From an uncultured Eubacteriales bacterium (GTDB taxonomy: Bacteria; Bacillota; Clostridia; Oscillospirales; Butyricicoccaceae), in assembly GCA_949740695.1 (NCBI GenBank), contig CATJIY010000079.1, positions 1 through 9,885 on the forward strand: DNA of 9,885 bases, given 5' to 3'. Positions 6,881-9,885 of the stretch are shown one piece after another. The number at the start of each line of letters is the position of its first letter. Position 1 is the first letter of the stretch. Below the pieces are notes generated by a model. It did no database searches. It had not been told where the DNA came from and was given only the letters and a program-made list of their open reading frames with translations. A program made the position numbers and the translations under genes.

Positions 6881-8451
6881 TCGGTCACCTCGCTCAATTT
6901 TTCCAATAGGGTCATAATTGCTTTTTTCTTAAAGGGATATGCCCCTTTATTGGCAATCAGCCGGGCGCTGATAGGCATAAAACCGGTAAGCACTTTTAGT
7001 CCGTTTTCCCGCAAGGTGGCGCCGGTTTCCACGATATCTACAATCACATCGGACAGGCCCAACAGGGGCGCCAGCTCAATAGAGCCGTTCAACTTTATAA
7101 TTTGAATATCCCGCCCCTGACTTCCATAATATTCCTTGGCAATATGAACAAACTTCGTGGCTACTCGCAGCGCCCGTCCAGGATCATCCATAAAATCTAC
7201 TTTGCCCGCCACGCACATTCGACACTTCCCCAGCCCAGTATCCAGCAGTTCATAAACGTCTGCCTGGGACTCGGTCAGCACATCCTTGCCTACAATGCCC
7301 ACATCAGCGGCTCCATGCTCCACGTAGATAGCCACATCACTAGGCTTCACCAAAAAATAACGAATACCTGCCTGGGGGTTTTCCACCACTAAGCGGCGAG
7401 TATCTCCAGCCGCCTCTGCGCCGCCATAGCCCACCCGGCTCAACAACCGGGATACCTGATCCCCCAGACGCCCTTTGGGAAGCGCCACATTCAGCATATC
7501 GTCCTGAGTTTGCTTTTCGGTTGAGAGATGGTCCAACCGGTCCAACTCGTTGAGATAAAGCGCAAAGCCTACGGCTGAAGCGTTGGGAGTGAACCGGCGG
7601 GCCAACAGGTCATACTGTCCGCCTTTGAGCACCGGCGCGGGCAGACCAGAGAGATAACCCTGAAAAACCAGCCCATTATAATACTCCATATCTCCAGTAA
7701 GGGAAAGATCCAGCCAAATCAGCTGCTTCGCATCTTGCTCCAAACTGGCGTACAACTGGGCCAGCCCGGTCAAAGCGGCTTCCATAGCCGGATTACGGAT
7801 CCGCGTTTTTGCCCGTTCCAAGGTTTCGGCAAACGGTCCGGAAAGGGTCAACAGCTCTAGCAAATCCTCAATCTGCATAGGGTCCAGTCCAGCCTTGCGC
7901 CCATACTCGCAAAGCTCATGGGCGGCCTTGCGCCCGATCAGTTCCAGCAGCCTGGGGCGCAAAGATTCTTCTACTGAATATCCATCCAGCAATCCGGTGA
8001 CAAAGCCCATATGAGAAAGCTCCAATACCGGTCTGCCTCCGCACAGAGCCAAAGCTTCCAGCGCCAAGCCAAGCTGGCCCGCCGTATCCTCCGGAGTCAC
8101 GTTGCCCAAACATTCCAAGCCCATCTGGTCAATCTCCACAAAAGTGCGGCTCTCCCGACTGGGGCGATAAACCTTTTCTTGGTAATAATATTTTTCACAG
8201 CTATCTGGCTCGGGATGCGCATTTTTCACAATAGAAAGCGTTACGTCGGGTTGAAGGGCCAGCAGCCGCCCATCCAAATCGGTAAAGGTCAAGACCTGCT
8301 CGCTGGAGAGAAAACTGCGGTTCGCCTGGTATAGTCCATATTCCTCAAACCGGCCCATATGATATTTGCGGTAGCCTTTCCGCTGGGCCAGGGACCGCAG
8401 GCCTAAGGCAATCACTTCTCCCCGTGTGAGGGTACTTATATCCATTGTCAT
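6877..8451 (-). CDS. hisZG: Fused HisZ (regulatory subunit) - HisG (short-form ATP phosphoribosyltransferase)
   Basis: One open frame encodes two normally separate proteins. Counting from ATG 8451 (524 aa), residues 1 to about 303 are HisZ, a catalytically inactive relative of histidyl-tRNA synthetase. It has RKYHMGRFEEYGLY, LLALQPDVTLSIVKN (67-71 is QPDVT), KYYYQEKVYR, and the HisRS-like GGQYDLLARRF (278-288). A polar linker of about 15 residues follows. Residues 319-524 form a full short HisG with NVALPKGRLG, ADVGIVGKDVL and the PRPP loop DIVETGATLRENGL (from 472); there is no C-terminal regulatory HisG domain. The enzyme makes phosphoribosyl-ATP from ATP and PRPP, the committed step, and in HisZ/HisG systems histidine feedback acts through HisZ. 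The start at 8451 follows GGAAGGA at 10 nt and fits the family N-terminus; a TTG at 8514 would add 21 untypical residues, and ATG 8445 is also possible. Confidence 0.93.
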   Translation of the reverse strand: MTMDISTLTRGEVIALGLRSLAQRKGYRKYHMGRFEEYGLYQANRSFLSSEQVLTFTDLDGRLLALQPDVTLSIVKNAHPEPDSCEKYYYQEKVYRPSRESRTFVEIDQMGLECLGNVTPEDTAGQLGLALEALALCGGRPVLELSHMGFVTGLLDGYSVEESLRPRLLELIGRKAAHELCEYGRKAGLDPMQIEDLLELLTLSGPFAETLERAKTRIRNPAMEAALTGLAQLYASLEQDAKQLIWLDLSLTGDMEYYNGLVFQGYLSGLPAPVLKGGQYDLLARRFTPNASAVGFALYLNELDRLDHLSTEKQTQDDMLNVALPKGRLGDQVSRLLSRVGYGGAEAAGDTRRLVVENPQAGIRYFLVKPSDVAIYVEHGAADVGIVGKDVLTESQADVYELLDTGLGKCRMCVAGKVDFMDDPGRALRVATKFVHIAKEYYGSQGRDIQIIKLNGSIELAPLLGLSDVIVDIVETGATLRENGLKVLTGFMPISARLIANKGAYPFKKKAIMTLLEKLSEVTE

Positions 8452-8461
8452 TCCGGGTTCA

Positions 8462-8468
8462 TCCTTCC
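8462..8468 (-). promoter_or_regulatory. Ribosome binding site for hisZG
   Basis: GGAAGGA on the minus strand, with TGA following as in a full AAGGAGGTGA match, lies 10 nt before ATG 8451. It favours that ATG over the upstream TTG at 8514, which has GGCGG directly touching it and no usable spacer. Confidence 0.5.
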
Positions 8469-8559
8469 AATCATCAAAGGCGAATTCGAGTTCCAAAATA
8501 GCCGCTATCTGCAACCGCCTTTTTCCCCAGCTTCCACCTCAAGAATATATGATAAGTTT

Positions 8560-8588
8560 ATTTTACTTCATTGCATTAACAAAGTAAA
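8560..8588 (-). promoter_or_regulatory. Promoter of the his operon with a candidate operator
   Basis: On the minus strand a TTTACT -35 box (8583-8588, four of six) and a TAAAAT -10 box (8560-8565, five of six) are separated by exactly 17 bp. Transcription should begin near 8553, about 100 nt before the hisZG ATG. An inverted repeat, TTTACTT at 8588-8582 and AAGTAAA at 8568-8562, brackets the spacer, with two further matching TT/AA pairs inside. A repressor bound here would block polymerase. GCATTAA also occurs twice on the plus strand (8573-8579 and 8589-8595). No T-box sequence is visible. The promoter call is firm; the operator is an inference. Confidence 0.65.
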
Positions 8589-8657
8589 GCATTAAAGCAC
8601 ACAAAAATTTTACCGGAAAACGGGCTGTTTCTATCCAATGGGCTGAAACGAGCAAGA

Positions 8658-9260
8658 TTATGTCTTTTTTTCCGGCCCAGCCGGAGGCGGTTCTACCAGG
8701 GAAACCTGCTCTGCCGGAGCCGCTTGGGCCGGCGGGATTTCTGGGACCAAACGAATCGCATCCGGCGGATTAGGAAACAATTTGTTGATCAACAACGCCA
8801 CCACTACTCCGATGCCGGTATCAATCACTCGGGCAATGGTATAGCTGATATACCGCTCTGGCGCCACCGTCTCAATCACTACAAAAAATACCACCGTCCC
8901 CGGCTGGATAGCGCTGGTTGCACCAAACATTTGGTGAATATACAATACAAAAAACAATCCGACCAGCAACCAGATCCATTCGGGTATCGGCCAGCCGGAC
9001 AGATGAATCAACCAATAAAACGGTATGGCCAGGATGCCGCCGATCAGAGTTCCGATAAACCGGTTCCCACCGCTTTGCAGCCCGCCCTGAAAGCTGCTCC
9101 CCATGCCATAAACCGCGCCGATACAAGCAAAACAAGGATTTCGGTCAGTGATACTATAAAGTAACGCCACCAGCGTAGAGGCCGCCAAAGATTTTACCGT
9201 TCGCCTTCCAATTTTAGGGAAGGCAACCCCTGCGATTAATTTATGAATTTGCTTCATCAT
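8658..9260 (-). CDS. FUSC / aromatic-acid-exporter-like integral membrane protein
   Basis: A 200-residue hydrophobic protein. IGRRTVKSLAAS near residue 17, a CIGAVYGMGSS stretch, then GGNRFIGTLIGGILAI, and RVIDTGIGVVVALLINKLF near 143-161 follow the pattern of the N-terminal membrane domain of FUSC/ArAE proteins. About five or six membrane segments are expected between residues 20 and 163. The C-terminal 35 residues are soluble and rich in proline and alanine, ending in EKKT. It is shorter than typical full-length family members, which carry extra domains. The substrate is unknown; relatives export aromatic acids, but that should not be assumed. The ATG at 9260 (a second ATG follows at once) has GAGG 8 nt upstream. 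It lies 143 nt before the his leader region and is probably a separate unit, since the his promoter sits in between. Confidence 0.6.
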   Translation of the reverse strand: MMKQIHKLIAGVAFPKIGRRTVKSLAASTLVALLYSITDRNPCFACIGAVYGMGSSFQGGLQSGGNRFIGTLIGGILAIPFYWLIHLSGWPIPEWIWLLVGLFFVLYIHQMFGATSAIQPGTVVFFVVIETVAPERYISYTIARVIDTGIGVVVALLINKLFPNPPDAIRLVPEIPPAQAAPAEQVSLVEPPPAGPEKKT

Positions 9261-9338
9261 GATCGGCGCCTCGTTTCTCTCTTATTTCCCAAATCTCCAT
9301 AGGCGTTTTCAATGGTAAGGGTTCAGGCCAGACCAGGT

Positions 9339-9767
9339 TCAACGGCCGGAGGAGGATCCATAGGTGCGATCCATCATTTCCCAGATGAGGTCGTAACATA
9401 GCCCTCCAGTATCGCTGGTAAAGAAAAAGGGATCCTTACGGATGGTATCCTCAGAGTCAAGAATCAACCGATCCAGTTCCTTTCCATCCTGGTCCAGCAA
9501 GGTCAGCTGAAAGCGGTAACCCATCTTTAGCAGAGAGATGCCGGTACGGCGCACCGGAACGCTTTGAATATTCTCTACGATCTGGGCGATCATCGTCTGA
9601 TCGGTGATTTCCATCGCACAACCGGTGTTTCCGTCAAAAAACTGGATGGAAGCCACCTCCTGGGGCGCGATGCCGTCCAAAAATCGAACCGGATAAAAAT
9701 ACCAAGCTACCAAAATCAGCAACAAAACGGGAAACCAGCACCACTTCAGAATCTTTTTTCCGCTCAT
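9339..9767 (-). CDS. Unrecognised small membrane-anchored protein
   Basis: From ATG 9767 this is a 142-residue protein with a short basic N-terminus (MSGKKILKW), one hydrophobic segment at about residues 9-25, then a soluble domain of about 115 residues that is probably outside the membrane. No lipobox cysteine follows the hydrophobic stretch, so it is more likely a membrane anchor than a lipoprotein signal. The soluble part alternates short strands and helices (ASIQFFDGNTG, QIVENIQSVPVRRTG, YRFQLTLLDQDGKELDRLIL), a pattern seen in small uncharacterised Firmicute domains, but I cannot name the family. The start is chosen because AAAGGA lies 8 nt upstream; ATG 9776, ATG 9788 and TTG 9800 are in-frame alternatives. 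The 78 nt between this gene and the FUSC-like gene hold no clear terminator or promoter, so the two may be co-transcribed. Confidence 0.6.
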   Translation of the reverse strand: MSGKKILKWCWFPVLLLILVAWYFYPVRFLDGIAPQEVASIQFFDGNTGCAMEITDQTMIAQIVENIQSVPVRRTGISLLKMGYRFQLTLLDQDGKELDRLILDSEDTIRKDPFFFTSDTGGLCYDLIWEMMDRTYGSSSGR

Positions 9768-9802
9768 CTCATTCATCCTTTCAGCCATAGAAGATCCCAA
9801 GA

Positions 9803-9811
9803 ATCATACCA
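9803..9811 (-). promoter_or_regulatory. Possible extended -10 promoter for the membrane-anchored protein
   Basis: On the minus strand TGGTATGAT (TGn plus TATGAT, five of six consensus) lies about 35 nt before the ATG at 9767 and overlaps the stop codon of the upstream gene. The -35 region is weak (TGAAAT at an 18-bp spacing). It may be functional as an extended -10 promoter, or read-through from upstream may suffice. Confidence 0.35.
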
Positions 9812-9885
9812 CTTGGAACAGATAAAATTTCAGATAATCGGTTTCAGGAACATTCCATAAAATCGGATGGTCGGGAGCTTGCTGC
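9804..9885 (-). CDS. C-terminal end of an RlmI-like class I SAM-dependent rRNA methyltransferase (partial)
   Basis: The last 26 codons of a gene entering from the right edge, ending in TGA at 9806-9804. The residues read QQAPDHPILWNVPE then TDYLKFYLFQVV. The order DHP, then a PE(T/G)xYLK element, then a short hydrophobic end matches the C-terminus of RlmI-type 23S rRNA cytosine-C5 methyltransferases as I recall them. The catalytic and SAM-binding parts lie outside the window, so the assignment rests on this tail only. Confidence 0.55.
   Translation of the reverse strand, partial: QQAPDHPILWNVPETDYLKFYLFQVV

Noticed and set aside
7102..7392. Plus-strand open frames opposite the his genes, such as this one opposite hisZG.
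   Set aside because: They lie antisense to conserved enzymes with clear motifs, lack family features, and are expected shadows of the minus-strand coding.
8452..8514. Extension of HisZG to the TTG at 8514.
   Set aside because: The added 21 residues do not resemble HisZ N-termini, and the GGCGG directly touches the TTG, leaving no spacer, while ATG 8451 has a better placed site.
8599..8657. Repeats after the FUSC-like gene: CAGCCC twice, and GTTTC/GAAAC with a 13-nt loop, considered as a terminator.
   Set aside because: The stem is only 5 bp with a large loop and no T run directly after it; too weak to call.
8515..8657. T-box riboswitch or His attenuator upstream of the operon.
   Set aside because: No T-box consensus of the AGGGTGGnACCGCG type is present, no stem followed by a T run, and no run of His codons in any small frame.
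8666..8682. TCCGGCTGGGCCGGA hairpin near the 3' end of the FUSC-like gene, considered as a terminator.
   Set aside because: On the minus strand it is followed by a run of A, not T, and it lies inside the coding region; on the plus strand the T run precedes the stem.

Overview
The window is dominated by a complete histidine biosynthesis operon on the minus strand, transcribed from right to left (8.45 kb down to 0.34 kb). The organism is most likely a Firmicute of the class Clostridia, perhaps Oscillospiraceae-like. This is inferred from the short-form HisG paired with HisZ, the PHP-family histidinol phosphatase, the bifunctional HisIE, strong AGGAGG-type ribosome binding sites and the style of the neighbouring genes. 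No mobile element, CRISPR array, tRNA or rRNA gene was seen.

Layout, right to left. At the right edge is the last part of a gene whose C-terminus resembles RlmI-type rRNA methyltransferases. Next come a small unrecognised membrane-anchored protein and a FUSC/aromatic-acid-exporter-like membrane protein. A 143-nt spacer plus a roughly 100-nt leader follow, carrying a convincing promoter (TTTACT, 17 bp, TAAAAT) bracketed by an inverted repeat that could be an operator. Then come hisZG (a fusion), hisD, hisC, hisB, hisH, hisA, hisF, hisIE and a PHP histidinol phosphatase gene. The operon ends in small palindromes and a GC-rich intrinsic terminator. The -35 box of the next promoter starts directly after the terminator's U-tract; that promoter drives a TtcA-like PP-loop ATPase gene cut by the left edge.

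How the genes work together: HisZG makes phosphoribosyl-ATP from ATP and PRPP. HisIE removes pyrophosphate and opens the ring, and HisA isomerises the product. HisH supplies ammonia to HisF, which forms imidazole-glycerol phosphate and AICAR. HisB dehydrates, HisC transaminates, the PHP enzyme dephosphorylates, and HisD oxidises histidinol to histidine. All ten steps are therefore encoded here. Junctions are very tight: five are 4-nt overlaps, and the other three gaps are 10 to 21 nt, each with a strong Shine-Dalgarno sequence, so translational coupling is likely.

The most unusual item is the in-frame fusion of HisZ (regulatory subunit) to the short-form catalytic HisG in one 524-residue polypeptide; the two are normally separate proteins forming a hetero-octamer. 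No T-box and no His-codon-rich leader peptide is visible upstream, so transcriptional control by a repressor at the promoter-spanning inverted repeat is the simplest guess. Beyond these points the region reads as ordinary core metabolism; I do not see a wholly new system.
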